From Theocolax elegans (taxonomy: Eukaryota; Arthropoda; Insecta; Hymenoptera; Cerocephalidae), in the NCBI GenBank assembly GCA_026168455.1, contig CM047425.1, positions 87,051,580-87,115,579 of the forward strand: DNA of 64,000 nt, given 5' to 3'. The notes under the pieces were generated by a model, which did not search any database, had not been told where the DNA came from, and saw nothing but the letters and a program-made list of their open reading frames with translations. Within the stretch, counting starts at the first letter, position 1. Each line of letters begins with the position of its first letter. The translations under genes and the position numbers were made by a program. Below are positions 51,105 to 62,867 of this stretch, piece by piece.

Positions 51105-51725
51105 ACATTTGCAGAGAAATTGACAAGAATAAAATAATCTTAGAATTAATCGTAGAATAAATGGAAATTTTTTTGAATTTTTTTGAGCAACTTATGAATT
51201 TTGCATTAATTTACCTTTTGCAAAAATACACAAATTTTCTTGAAAGGTTGTGAAAAAATTCAGGTGCATTCTTTGAGTAATTCTAAGAACTTTTTCTCTC
51301 TTGACAATTTTTCCAGAACCCCAAAGTTATCGAATAAAAAATTCACAAATATATTGACAAAAATTTTGCAATCAAGGCGCCATTTTGAAAACTCCCAGGT
51401 AAAAAATCAATTCGGAAACCATGAGATCCTCTTATTTAAACATTTATTCCACCAGTTAATGAGGTTCCAAGTCGATCCCACTCGGGAAACCTTTTGCAAA
51501 CTCGATTTCAAAAAAAAGAAAATGGGTCAAAAATTCATGTTTTTTTTTTTCAATTGAATTTTGCAATAGTAAAATTTTTTTTTTTAATTTTGCTAAGCAC
51601 CATCGGAAAGAGCAGACTTTCAACTTTCAGAATATGACCTTCTATTTTTTTTCTGACGTTTTTAACATCAGTTACAAGCTCTCAAAGACTGGGGTACCGC
51701 GAGTGGCGTTCTCGGCGGAAACGGG
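51105..51725. repeat. Right inverted arm of the piggyBac element
   Basis: Inverted copy of the left arm, ending GGCGGAAACGGG before TTAA. The inner limit is approximate because similarity decays gradually between about 51210 and 51105. Confidence 0.9.
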
Positions 51726-51729
51726 TTAA

Positions 51730-53260
51730 TATTGGTCGGAAAGGAATTTCACAGATACATGTCTTGGGTTAACTTAAAGCATTTTCAAAATAATAATGTT
51801 TTTCAACCAATTTATGAATAATTATGAATTGATGAAGGTATACAATTCGCAAAAACTTAACAGTTTATTATATTTAGACATATTTTGTAAAAATTGATAA
51901 ACTAACTTCCAGAATTTTTCCTATGTTAATTTTTACGAGGATTTGATAATTGATAAGTTTTATATTAAGTCAGTAATACCCACTGCCACCGCAAAACTGC
52001 GGAATTCTACTGTATTCACATTCCCATTGCTTTTTACACTTTCTTACTTTTATCTACATCCTGCAAGTAAATATGAGATGCATACACATGAATTCAGCTT
52101 TGCGGCAAAGGCTTCCGTTGCGAAACTGGTACGACGCGTTTCCAAGATATATTCTAGGCTCTGACTAACCCTCCGGAATAAGCTTCGCGTTTGTGGATGT
52201 GTTTTTTATTTCAAAACGTTCTGCATAGTTCCCTTTGTATACAAAGTTTCGTGAACTGTCTAATGATTGCGGTCTAACTGATCAGATCAATATTTGTTGT
52301 AATTAAATACGTTCTAATGAATACATTGTTTTGCTTTTATATCATTTATAATTATATTATTTAGCTAATTATATGCTTGCGGTGTATATATATTGAACTT
52401 ACAAAACCAACTTATATATTATTAATATTCAAAAGTTGAATATTTCCCTTACTTTAACTTACTAAAGTTTCGAAGCTACTTTAAAAGCATTAAAGATGAT
52501 CGAGATGAGACTGAAAAGTTTTAGTAGCTCAGTTTCATATATTTTGTATTAATCACATTTAGAATGAGGGAATAACGATTTATTGTAGTAATACCTTTAT
52601 ATGTGCATTATAAATATTTTAAACTGAATAATATTATTTTATAATAAAAATATGGATATTTTTGTAGTATATATTGCAAGAAAAGGAGTAACACGCGGGG
52701 TGTGTTAGTACCTGTTAATCCTTGTTGTACTGCATAAAACCTTATACTTATCACAATGTTTCTATTTTATGATAATGCAGACGTAGCGAAGCAAAAGAAC
52801 ATATGAATGTATTTTCATATTATTACGTTATTTATCACACAACGTATATACATATAACTTGAAAAATGTCAACATTAAAGTTCTTTTATAAGAATCAAAA
52901 TCAGATATATTCTTGCGGTGGATATAAAAGATTTAACGTCAGGTTTTGATTAAAAAATATTTTTCAAATATTCTATTTACGTGGAATAAAAGTTTTTCTT
53001 TTTCTTTCTCTTTAATTAAATTCGGTACATCGGTACGTATCCAATTAATCACTCTTGCGCAGTAATAAGGAATAAAGAAACATACATTTAATCGATTTAG
53101 AACTATTCGTATATCGAATGAATTAATATGTTTTGGAAAGATAAATTAGAAAATGTAAATAACGAAACAAATTTTAATAATTATCCGTCCGCAACGCAAA
53201 TACGCTTACTTTAGATGAATGTGCTTTCATACGTATAATGTGATTAAAAGTAAAAGATAG
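51730..53260. other. AT-rich non-coding stretch
   Basis: AT-rich with a small balanced patch at 52080-52210. No gene or repeat was recognised. Confidence 0.55.
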
Positions 53261-53800
53261 GCAATAGCCGCACTACCGACTAAATGTGAGGTCTTGCCGT
53301 ACCACTCCCAGAGGGAGGAACAAAGTCAAAAGTTAGCAACGTAAACTCTCACCCCTTCCTCGATAACTCGGGGTCTGACTTCCGACACGCGCTGCCTGGC
53401 ACTTAGAACTATATCTTTCCGTGGAATCCCGCGAGTCAACCACAAACTCCCACAATTTCGGCGCGACGACTCCAAAACGGTGCTGTAGCTATCCATATGC
53501 GTATATTTATAATAAATATATATGGATGGAAAAAATATTCCACGTAAATGAAAGTTGCTTTTGCGGAAACGGTGAAATATTAAATATCAGATATTGCAAT
53601 ATTTATTTGAATAGACTCAGGATTATAATTAATGCGATTGGAATTGGATCACTGTGCATTGTAAATGATTTTTTAACATTTTCAAATATTTTTTTTATTA
53701 ATTGATACTTCATATTGATGTTTCATAATTTATTTACAAAAATTTTATGATTTTATTTTTCATTTGTATCTTAAAATTTTATTATGTGTATAATAATATC
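53261..53800. other. Small balanced island then AT-rich stretch
   Basis: 53261-53500 is CpG-containing with no motif that I recognise. The 94-codon frame at 53421-53705 runs from it into AT-rich DNA and has no domain. Confidence 0.45.
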
Positions 53801-53930
53801 AGCCTCTCCGAACTAAATGCTTTACTTTAGAATAAAGCAGGCCTATTGTACTCTTTTTCCACTATGGTTGGTGGAATTTCCCAGACCACAGTCTTTTAAA
53901 ACAATTAAAGGCGTTTCGTCCTCGATCTCT
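53801..53930 (-). repeat. Dispersed repeat copy (family with 61731-61835)
   Basis: On the minus strand this reads GAGATCGAGGACGAAACGCC, then GGGAAATTCCACCA, TAGTGGA and GGCCTGCTTT. The same order of words occurs on the plus strand at 61731-61835 (GGAGATCGAGGACGAAACGC, GGAAAATTCCACTA, TAGTGAA, AGCAGGTTTT). This is a diverged two-copy family of unknown class, without a frame. Confidence 0.65.
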
Positions 53931-54888
53931 TAAAATTTTAGTGTAAATCAAGACTTGTTAGAAGTAATTTAGAATATCTATTATAGATATATAGAAAGTG
54001 TATATTCTTGTGCTAACAACTCGCAAGAACTATTTTTAATTTTCTAAAACTGAAATATAGTACTTTAATTGAATAATAAATAAAGAAAATGTCCATTCGT
54101 GTTAAAATGTACTAAAAAGTAATAAAAGTTTATTTTCATAAAACTTAAAATTCAATAGTGAGTACTTTAAAAATTGGTGGGCAACATAAGAACCATATAG
54201 TTTACCGAAGGGAAATGAACTCTTAATGCATTGGAATACAGGGAAAAAGTTAGCAGTTCCTTTTAAAATACAACGCAAAAAAATAACAGTTTTGATTTAG
54301 CCGTGGGAGAAGATCGCGTGTCAGCGTTACGATCCCACTGGGGTTAAAAGCACTATCAAGAATACCTTTCGTCTTTTTTCTTTTCTTTATCTTGTCCCAT
54401 CGCGCCTCAACTCAATACTTCATCGTAGATCATCACTTGTGGACTCTCGCAAAGAATAAAAGAAACAACAAGAAGAAAACGCATTGGTTTATCGAGTCAA
54501 TATTTCAAACGGAGATTAAGACTTTTTTCTTTTTTTCTTTCTCAACAAAGACTTGTAAATTCTCTAAGGGGCCTCTGTCCTTCTACCGTTCTCATCCATT
54601 AAAATTAAAAATTCATGAAACACTGAAGTTATCCGTGGTTTCAAGTTTCCTTTACTCTCTTCCTTTACACAAAAATCTTTTAAAGCGTTGCGACACTTTT
54701 GTTTTCGTGCAACAATAATATACCGGAAAGTTTTACTTTTACAGTACGACTAGCATAGATACATATTTTCCTTCGTGTAGAATAAAAATCTATCAATTGT
54801 ATAGTATGAACTTTCATAAAACGAATTATTTTTATTAATAATTTAATTAATTGTACTTTAATTGGTGACGCTCTCCATAATTTTATAG
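53931..54888. other. AT-rich sequence with a short balanced patch
   Basis: A balanced patch lies at 54290-54420. The 108-codon frame at 54392-54718 is Lys/Phe/Ser-rich without motifs. I see no gene. Confidence 0.5.
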
Positions 54889-54890
54889 TA

Positions 54891-55149
54891 TGTTAACTTC
54901 TTTGTCGATCTAAAGGAGGCCAGTAAAGGGAAAAAAGATGACAACTTTTCAAAATTTCTTCTTTTTATTAAGCGATGTTTCGTTGGCTTGGTATGCCAAC
55001 CTCATCAGGCTAATTTATTAAATCACAAGGCAAAACTATTTTACAAACAGATTATAAATCAATAGTCGCTTAATAAAAAGCAGATATTTTGGAAAATTGT
55101 CATTTTTTTCCCTCCACTGGCCTCCTTCAGATCGACATAGAAGTTAACA
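54891..55149. mobile_element. 259-bp foldback element with ribozyme-like core
   Basis: The arms of about 85 bp (54891-54976 and about 55064-55149) are reverse complements with few differences: TGTTAACTTCT(T/A)TGTCGATCT, AAGGAGGCCAGT, GGGAAAAAA and CTTTTTATTAAGCGA. TA flanks both ends (54889-54890 and 55150-55151). The interior holds a hammerhead-like motif described separately. It may be a MITE with TA duplication. Alternatively it may be two inverted partial copies of a retroelement end, because hammerhead motifs with GAAAC are known from Penelope-like elements. Confidence 0.65.
54977..55008 (-). ncRNA. Hammerhead-ribozyme-like core motif
   Basis: On the minus strand the order is CTGATGA (55002-55008), an extra G, stem strand GTTGGC (54995-55000), loop ATACCAA, stem strand GCCAAC (54982-54987), then GAAAC (54977-54981). 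CTGATGA, a stem, then GAAA is the conserved hammerhead catalytic arrangement. The sequence after GAAAC (ATCGCTTAATAAAAAG) pairs with the other arm of the element (CTTTTTATTAAGCGA), which would form a stem III. The three bases next to that stem do not match the expected cleavage-site consensus, so this copy may be inactive or only resemble a hammerhead. Confidence 0.4.
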
Positions 55150-55151
55150 TA

Positions 55152-56000
55152 CAATAATTTATTTAGTCATGTGTTGTATGTTTCATTGATTCAAGGATTT
55201 ATACATAGTTTTTAGAATGATTTCGTCAGACAGTACAATTAATATTTTCTGTTTTTCGTCGATCATATAAATATATATCTTTTGATGACTGTAAATGTAG
55301 TATACGATTTTCCTAATCGCATTTTTTGTGTATTTATATGTCCATCATATTTTTTCTGTGTTCGTGTATATGTCTGTCATATTTCTTCTTTGTACTCGTT
55401 GGATTATAAACACTTACAAAATAAATGTATAGAGAAAAAACCAATTTAAAAATATTGCAACATTGTACGTCTAATTTTAATTTCTTCAAGTGGAAAACTT
55501 AGCGACAGAAAAACGTTAATTTTGCACTTTTTATACTTTTCTATATATTGAATGTCTATAACTTAGAATGTACGTAAAATAAATAATATTGTAATACAAT
55601 TTTATAATTATAATATAAGTACGAGTACAATATATATATATATATGAATATATACTTATGTACCCTTAATTCGAATGCGTTTTTTTAAATTTTATAAATT
55701 CAAGGTTCATTATCTCGGAAATAATTAAGTAGCTAAATTTTATTATTTTATTTATATATTGTGCGGGATGACCATTATTCGATGTTACTTTTTTTCATTT
55801 TAAATTCTTAATTAATGTAGATATAATTATTTACAGTAAAAATTGTTAAAAAAAAAACTTTACTCCAAATGTACTAGGTGTATGAATTTTTTAGCTTCCT
55901 TATACCTATAAATTAAAATAAAAAAAATTGCTGTTCACGCTGTCTTCGCAAGAATAACAGTATAAATTCTAGGCATGTAATTTCCCATCAGTCCGTCATT
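55152..56000. other. AT-rich non-coding stretch
   Basis: AT-rich, with a TA-rich run near 55629-55645. No other features were recognised. Confidence 0.6.
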
Positions 56001-56700
56001 GATCCGCACTTATGTTACTCTTTACGAAGCCAACAAAAAGAGGTCTTGAGTATCCTTGATTCAAGGTAATTTCGAAACAAAAGGAAATTCCATGGTCCAT
56101 AGTTGAGCATCAGTAGCACGCACAGGACGCGTTAGAGTATAGGGAACGTGAGCGTCTTCCCGATAAATCATTGCGTAGAGTCAACAGGTGTAACGACTTG
56201 CCGGGTATAATAAGGGATCGGAGGTATTGTGAGCTTTCGAATCAGCAGGAGCGCTCACGGGCATTGTTAATCAATCGCCGTGTCATCGCGTGGGCTACGC
56301 CATTGTTTAAATCCTGGGAGCGATTGATTGCCCTTGGATGGCGCGAGTACGCGGTAGCATTAGCCGTGTCGCTAACAAGACTAACGAGTTATCGGCCTTA
56401 CGCGGTGAGCCGTGAGTCCCTTGATCCGATGAAGGGGGTCGTCTCTTTTGTCATATTGGGGTACGCGTATTGTCCTCTTTGACATGGGGCTTTTTCAACC
56501 CTCAATGGATCGTTCCATCGTTCGTTTTCCAGGTTTCCCTCTTGTTTCTCCGGCAATATCTTTTAATTTATTACTATAACCTCTTTTTTACATTTTGTCA
56601 TTTATACACCCAGGCACCATGGATCATACGTTTATTGACATATCGTTACGTACAGGAAGGGATCAGATGGATTGCTTCGACGGATGATGCATGAAACAAA
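56001..56700. other. CpG island with one long open frame
   Basis: Balanced, CpG-containing sequence. A plus-strand frame is open from about 56118 to TGA at 56480-56482 (about 120 codons) but has no ATG at its beginning. The product is Arg-rich and I recognise no domain. A frame of this length is expected by chance in this much stop-poor sequence. An exon cannot be excluded, and an enhancer is equally possible. Confidence 0.3.
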
Positions 56701-57490
56701 TATCATCGATATGTTCGAGTCAACATGTTACGTTACCTCACTGCGTGTGTACTTTATAAATAATCAATCCATACTGAAGAAACGTATATTAATATATTTA
56801 AAGATTATTATTATTACGTGGCAGTATATCGTAACACTCGATTGTTGTACAAGTAAAGACGTAATTACAAGCGCAAAAAAATTGTTTTTACAACAAATGA
56901 ATTATAGCAATGTCTGTAAGAAACTTTAACAAAATAGTATTTACAACATGAATATTTGTATAAATGTATTGGTTTATAGACATCTTGAAACAGTGTATAT
57001 CTTTTAGTTTTTGCGTGTTTTCTAAATATCTTTACAGGCTAACGAGCATTCGAGGCGCAATCATAGTAATTAATCAGATTATTATGGTAATTAAATAGAT
57101 AAACTAATTGCACGTTAGGTGCAATTGTTTTCAATCTTTATATTAATTTCTTTGTTGGGATTTATTTCTAACATGTTTATCAATAAACAAAATTATTTAA
57201 ACTGGACTCGGAATTAATTAATTACTAAGAATCAAAAGTTTACTACTATATTTAATTAATTTACTATAGAACAGTACACATATAGTACAGTAATATATTT
57301 ATACTGAAAAAAAAAATATTAAAAATTGATATTTTAATATCATCATTGTTTGGTTCTAATTCTGTAGATTATTATTTATATTAATAATAATAATTAATAA
57401 TTATTTATTATAATATTTATTAAGAGAAAAAGTGAAATAAAAATCCACTGAAATTATCGCTGAAAATCAATTAGAATAGTTAAATTATAT
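56701..57490. other. AT-rich non-coding stretch
   Basis: AT-rich, ending in a TAATAATAATTAATAATTATT-like low-complexity run near 57380-57420. I see no gene. Confidence 0.6.
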
Positions 57491-58860
57491 GGTTCTACTT
57501 ACATTCGCGTAATAATAGTGACAATGAGAATGAAGTTTAAAAGTTGCATGAAACTAGAGAACCGCACGTGCAAGTGGGTAAAGTTAAAAAACGTAGAGGA
57601 ACTAACTAAAATAAAGAAAGTAAAAAAAAGGTAGAGTAGCGGGAAAAAAGATACTATAAAAACGGTAGGAGGAAGCAAAGTGGGGAAGGGAATAAAGGAG
57701 GGTAGATAAGCGAAGTGGGTAAAGCTACCGAAGGAATAAAAAAGACAACGCAACGAGAAACTCTTCCGAGGCTCTTCTGCTTTTCTTTTCTTGCAACATT
57801 TTCTCCGGCACGGAAGAGTATCACGCAGTACCGTCGCGAATCATTTGAGGAAACGAGCAAGCGAACCACGGATTCACGCGCGGAAAAAAAGCAATCGCTT
57901 GGCTCTTAAAAACATTATCGCTGGAAATCGAAAAATCGAAGGGAGCGCGCGGATTATAAATCATGCCTAGGCGACGACGAGGACGATAAATGAAGCGATA
58001 TTTTCCTAGACGACTAAATTATTTGCTACGGACGTACACACGAAGAAAACCATAAATTTTCGCCTCTATCGCGCACGACGCGTTTGACATCTCGCCAGCA
58101 AAAAGGTTTTTTTTCTGCTTTCGTGTGAAGGATTATCGGAAAAGGTGTATAGTTACTCGATGAAAAACATTTTCGAGGAGAAGTTTTAAAATATTTTTTC
58201 TACCTTTTTTTTCACGCACTGTACCAAAATTTATTTTTTTACAGGTAGACGTCGATTCAAAGATAATAATCTATAAAACCTGGGTGAAATTTATACGTAT
58301 TACCTTCCAGTTTTATTGGAGCGGTAAAAAGTTTTTTACTTATATTTTTTTGTATCAAACTAATTGTTGAACTTTTATTGAGTTTGTGTACTTAAACTTT
58401 CAAATTCCTCGAAAACATTTTACTGAGTACACGCTTCGAAAAGAAATTTAAAGTATAAATTTTCCAAGTGTAAAGTTTCTAGCTGGTTGTTTCTTAACAT
58501 ACATTAGATCAAGTAATTCTACTCAACAGTACGTGATTGAAAAATAATGTTTTTTTCTTAACGAATTTATTAAACATTAAATAAAATAACATTTGGTCAA
58601 CGATTTCAACGGTGATTTGATATTATTGAGCATATTTATAACTATCTCTTAAAATATACGTATTATATGCTAGACTCCCATATGCAGTTTTCTAACCGTA
58701 TTCAGCAGATTTGGGATATAGCAAGATAATAGTAATACCTGATGTATGGAAAATAAGTGAAAGCAAATATTGTATAATTGACTTTTGCAACTGTTAATGA
58801 TAAGCTTAATTAAAATACTATATAATAAGCAATCAATTCAATTTTCTAATAGATCTATAT
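57491..58860. other. Purine-rich and CpG island, then AT-rich stretch
   Basis: 57500-57720 is A/G-rich and 57720-58120 is CpG-containing, without a supportable frame. 58120-58860 is AT-rich. Confidence 0.45.
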
Positions 58861-58861
58861 A

Positions 58862-58917
58862 GTGAACCTGAAGGTCTGTCTTGCAAGTTAGGCGTTCTAC
58901 GCTGAGCCACAAGCCGA
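58862..58917 (-). other. tRNA-head-like fragment
   Basis: On the minus strand an A-box-like TGGCTCAGCGTAGAAC (58894-58909) is followed by CCTAACTTGCAAGACAG and then AGGTTCAC, the order of a D arm, an anticodon arm with loop CTTGCAA (TGC, Ala, if genuine) and a partial B box. The stems pair badly and no acceptor stem forms. A tRNA pseudogene or SINE fragment fits best. Confidence 0.35.
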
Positions 58918-59700
58918 CACCGCGGACTGTGCTTCTTATCGTTACATATGTGGGGAGGGCGTCTCCCATGAAAATAGATAAATATTAAGATAAGTTATTA
59001 ATAAATATTACTCAGAACACAATAATTTTGGATAAAGTTGTAAATTTATTAACTTAAAAATGGAAAGCACATCGTCACCGTGCAACATTAATCGGGTGAT
59101 TCACAAAGGGAACTAATCCAGTCCTTTTTCAAGCTACATTTCACTCGTAACGATATATAGGAATTTCATTTTAAGAGACTTAGCATGCGATCGAAAACGC
59201 TTAGGTTCAAAGCCACGGCATCTAGTAGACCCTTTCAAACTCGAAAAAATATCACCCGATATCCAATGAAAAACGCCATTACAACGACTCTATAATATAT
59301 TACGCGGTATTAAGGAGGAGAATAATTTTTCGAAAGGAAAGAGAAGAGAGAGCGAGAGGAAAAAGGTGAAATAGAATTATTGTTCCCCGGGGATTTGGAA
59401 AATCTTCGGAAGGATGAGCGGCACGCGCGGATTGCGCATCCCACGAAGAGATGAAGGAAAGAAGGAGCCGTGACGACGTTGGACGGTCACTTTATGATCA
59501 TTGATCCGCAGAATCCTGACACTTTATATCGACGACCCTATAGGAGCCAAAGCCACTCGGCCGCTCGTATAAACTTTCATATCTCGCGCTTCCAGAACTA
59601 TTTTTCAACGTTCCCGCGTTACTCCTAAACCCGCTTCGGGTCTCTTCGGGACTTTATTTTTTATATGAAATAGAATTAAGGAATGAGTCGCTGGTTTACA
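58918..59700. other. CpG-containing island
   Basis: 59050-59690 is balanced, with a GA-rich tract near 59330-59370 and TTTATGATCATTGATC-like words near 59490. No long frame is present. It is a candidate regulatory island, unproven. Confidence 0.35.
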
Positions 59701-61730
59701 TTGGACTAAAAAAGGATCTTGTTCAGCAATAGAGATACGTACGCTTGACTATTTAGGTCAAGGAGATAATTTTTAATCAAACTGCTTTAAACATGCAAAC
59801 CAAACTTGTGTTAATTCTATTTCGTTATAGCTGTCCGAATTATTTTAAATGAAGATATATTACACTATTCATCTTTCTTCTGTTTGTCAAACGTACACTT
59901 AAACTTTTGATTGGTCTAGTAATAAATACTTTATTTGAAAATTCAATTATTGTATATATTATTTATAATAACCATAATGGATACTTAATACTTTAATAAA
60001 AAACATTATTTATCTCGGTAACTATATATAAAAATATTAAAGATATTAGATTATTTGTCCCAAATCGATAATAATACAATTTATGTATAGCAATATACAT
60101 ATAATCACTCCCTAGTGGAAATCGAATCCGTTTTTGGAGTAGGTACTGACTACTTTTTCAAAAAATGTTCGAAAAATGGCGTACTTTTTTCCTATTAATG
60201 AAACGTTTTATCTCACCTTTTTAACCCATTATTCCTGGTCAACTCCAGCGAATCTATCAATCCTACCCTTTAAGCAGCTATATATGGGTTTGCAAAAAAG
60301 CCTCACCTTATTTTGTCCAACATATGAAAACTTACGCCATAAAAGAAGTTCTAAACTATTTTCAACAAAATTAATTTCGTGAAAAATTCATATTAGTCAA
60401 TATATTTTTGTACCTATGATTTTGATAAGACAAATAATTAACTAATTCAATACATACAATATAGAAAAGTTATCTAATTTCAGAAAACTTAATGAGTTTT
60501 CTGCACGAGTTTAGCGTATCGATCAGAGCAATATCTTTGATTAGAAGATAATCAATAATTTTATAATATAAATTAAAATACTGTATCCAACGAATAACCG
60601 TAGTATTATTAATATTATTACAAAGAGGTGTTAATCCAGATTCCTATATGTAATTTGGCTTTCACATGTCCTTCAGAAAATCGTAATTAACGCGAACTTT
60701 GAAAATCAGTGCAGCATAATGTTATAAATATTTCTATGTGATAATAAGTTTACATAAATGCTTAATTTACAATCTCCATCTACCCAACTATCGTGTAATT
60801 GCATCATTAAAATCTATCGAGAAACCTTGGTTTCGTGTATTTCCTCATTTAAAAATTAAGCAGATGCAATTAAATGTAAGTGGAAAGTGGGTCGAAGGGC
60901 TTAAGATGGACCAAGTAACTTCCTCTGACGTTCTCTTTTGCGCGTGACTACATTTAACGCAAATTACCATCATGAGAGCTCTGGAAAGGAGGACGAATGA
61001 AAATCTCTTTACGCTAGGGGGATAAGCTATAGGATAGTGCAAGACGATGGAGAAACTAAGGGCAAGACGTCAAGCGCACGAGGAATAAGCTCCCATTACT
61101 CTGGCTGAGCTGACCTCTTACGCATATCGCGAGTCCTATTTATATACCTATATCTATAGACCTCCTATACTGCAACGTTCTAGAGTAGAGCGCCTACATG
61201 ATCGGCTTAAACTACCGGCTGAATAGTTCGTCAGCTTTAATGGTAATCGATTGGCTCTTTCGGTATCTCTAAGATGACAATTTAACGGGCATACATTTAC
61301 GTTTCTCTACTTGACATATATTCCTTAAAATAGTTTCTCTCTACAAGATTAAAAAGTTCACTTTTTTATTCTTAGACAAAAATACAGCAAAATATATTGT
61401 ACTACTGGCCACGCAATCCGAATACTAACCAAAAGAACAAAAAAAACGCCCTAACTTTGAAGGAATGAAAAGTAATATGTTAGAATGCAAAATTACTCAG
61501 TGATAACAAGATTGGCTCAATATTAACTTTCACAGAGTGTATTTTCATTGCAATAAATTAAAACAGTAATTAAATTTACATCTATTAACATAAATTAATT
61601 ATAGCCAACCAATGACCTTATAAGTTACAAATTAAATGGCATCAATATGACATCTGATGAAAAAACTATATTCTTTAATGCAAATTGTTCTAAGGTAAGA
61701 TCTCCAGTCCCTTACCGAGGAGTCCAAACT
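59701..61730. other. AT-rich sequence with one balanced patch
   Basis: Mostly AT-rich, with a balanced patch at 60880-61280. Frames at 60738-60947 and 60845-61042 overlap on opposite strands and have no motifs. I see no gene. Confidence 0.5.
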
Positions 61731-61835
61731 GGAGATCGAGGACGAAACGCTTATAATTTTTATTTAACGAGGGCCTGTTCTGGAAAATTCCACTAAATAT
61801 AGTGAACACAGAGCAGGTTTTGCCTCATTTAATTT
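61731..61835 (+). repeat. Dispersed repeat copy (family with 53801-53930)
   Basis: Plus-strand copy of the GAGATCGAGGACGAAACGC family. Just upstream, CTCCAGTC and ACTGGAGA (about 61702-61734) form a small inverted repeat. No frame is present. Confidence 0.65.
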
Positions 61836-62525
61836 AAGTTTGATCGATTCAGAAAAACGACCGTAAATGCCTTCAAAAAAGATTAATCTTTTTGTTTTTG
61901 ATTAAACCAAATCATTCTAAAATAAAGTTGATAATCACATAAAAATATATTTTTACTTTAGACAAAGGCATTGCATGCCAAGCTTTTTAACACTCTTAAT
62001 TAGCTTTCGTTTTTCGATTTTTAACTTATATGTATTTAAAGGATCGGAAATATTCAAAAACTGGTGAAATATAAGTTTCTTTTTTTTGTGCTTTCTTACT
62101 GTAACATAATTAAAAAACTGTAACCTTATTTCTTTGTGATGTTCGTATTCGATATAGATACAAAATACTGTTGTCTGCGGAATTTGTTATATGTATAAGT
62201 CTGTATACCCTCTTTGCACTATACCAAATTTCATTAAGTAAATATTGTACTCGTAAATTAGTGATTATTTCATTTTTCCATTTAAATTTTACGATAGTAA
62301 TACTAATTAAAATTTTTAATTTTATTTGGATTATGTGTAGGAACTGTCGCGTTAAGTTCGTTTAATGATTTATATTAGACATGAAAATCATGCGGTTATT
62401 CGTATGTTTTTGTTCGTATGTTCAAAATAAAAAATAGTCAAAATTTATTAAAGAATTGTTCTTAGAATTAAGGAGATGTAAACCCATTAAAACAGAACCA
62501 CTATTTTATTTTTTCGTAAGCGAAC
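61836..62525. other. AT-rich non-coding stretch
   Basis: AT-rich. I saw no features. Confidence 0.6.
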
Positions 62526-62867
62526 AATTTTTTGGAAATTAAATATCTTTTTTTTTACGAGAGGATTTACTAAAAATCGTTGTCTGTTAATTTTTGCCCC
62601 GCATGCGGGGTAAATATTAACATCTCATTTTTTTATTGTAAAGACTTAGTTTCATAATAAATGTACACATTTAACAAATGTAAACAAAAAAATATATTTT
62701 TTACTGAATATACGAATAACAAGTGATATACAAATAAAAAAATTGTTAACAATTATTTCTTTAACACAAAAATAACGCAGGTCTTCGTCTTACAAATTAA
62801 TTAAAGCTAATAACATTTGCACTATTAAATAATACATGTATAAACACAAAAATTATAGCAAAGTTCA
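62526..62867 (-). repeat. Dispersed repeat with GCATGC-centred palindrome, copy B
   Basis: Reverse complement of 39399-39743 with very few differences. The palindrome core CCCCGCATGCGGGG is at 62597-62610. Unlike copy A, this copy has more repeat-like sequence to its right: a TTAATACTTGCCCCG word and a TTAATATTTACCCCG word near 62910-62950, then a direct repeat to about 63320. The element may therefore be larger, with copy A truncated. Confidence 0.8.

Larger units (their letters stand above)
49750..51725. mobile_element. piggyBac-type foldback element, non-autonomous
   Basis: Flanked by TTAA at 49746-49749 and 51726-51729, the target site of the piggyBac superfamily. Termini are CCCGTTTCCGCC on both ends in inverted orientation. 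The arms 49750-50370 and 51105-51725 are inverted copies: nearly identical over the outer ~515 bp and clearly diverged over the inner ~100 bp. Between them lie a low-complexity T-rich zone (about 50500-50635) and a broken piggyBac transposase tail on the minus strand (50656-51032). Open frames of 163 and 105 codons in the two arms are the same sequence read in both arms and are not genes. The catalytic domain is missing, so any movement would need an enzyme supplied elsewhere. Confidence 0.92.

Noticed and set aside
56118..56482. About 120-codon open frame with a Cys-Asn-Asp-Leu-Pro-Gly stretch that recalls Wnt exons
   Set aside because: The residues that should follow in Wnt proteins (the ECQ...RWNC region) are absent in all frames, there is no ATG, and a frame of this length is expected by chance here.
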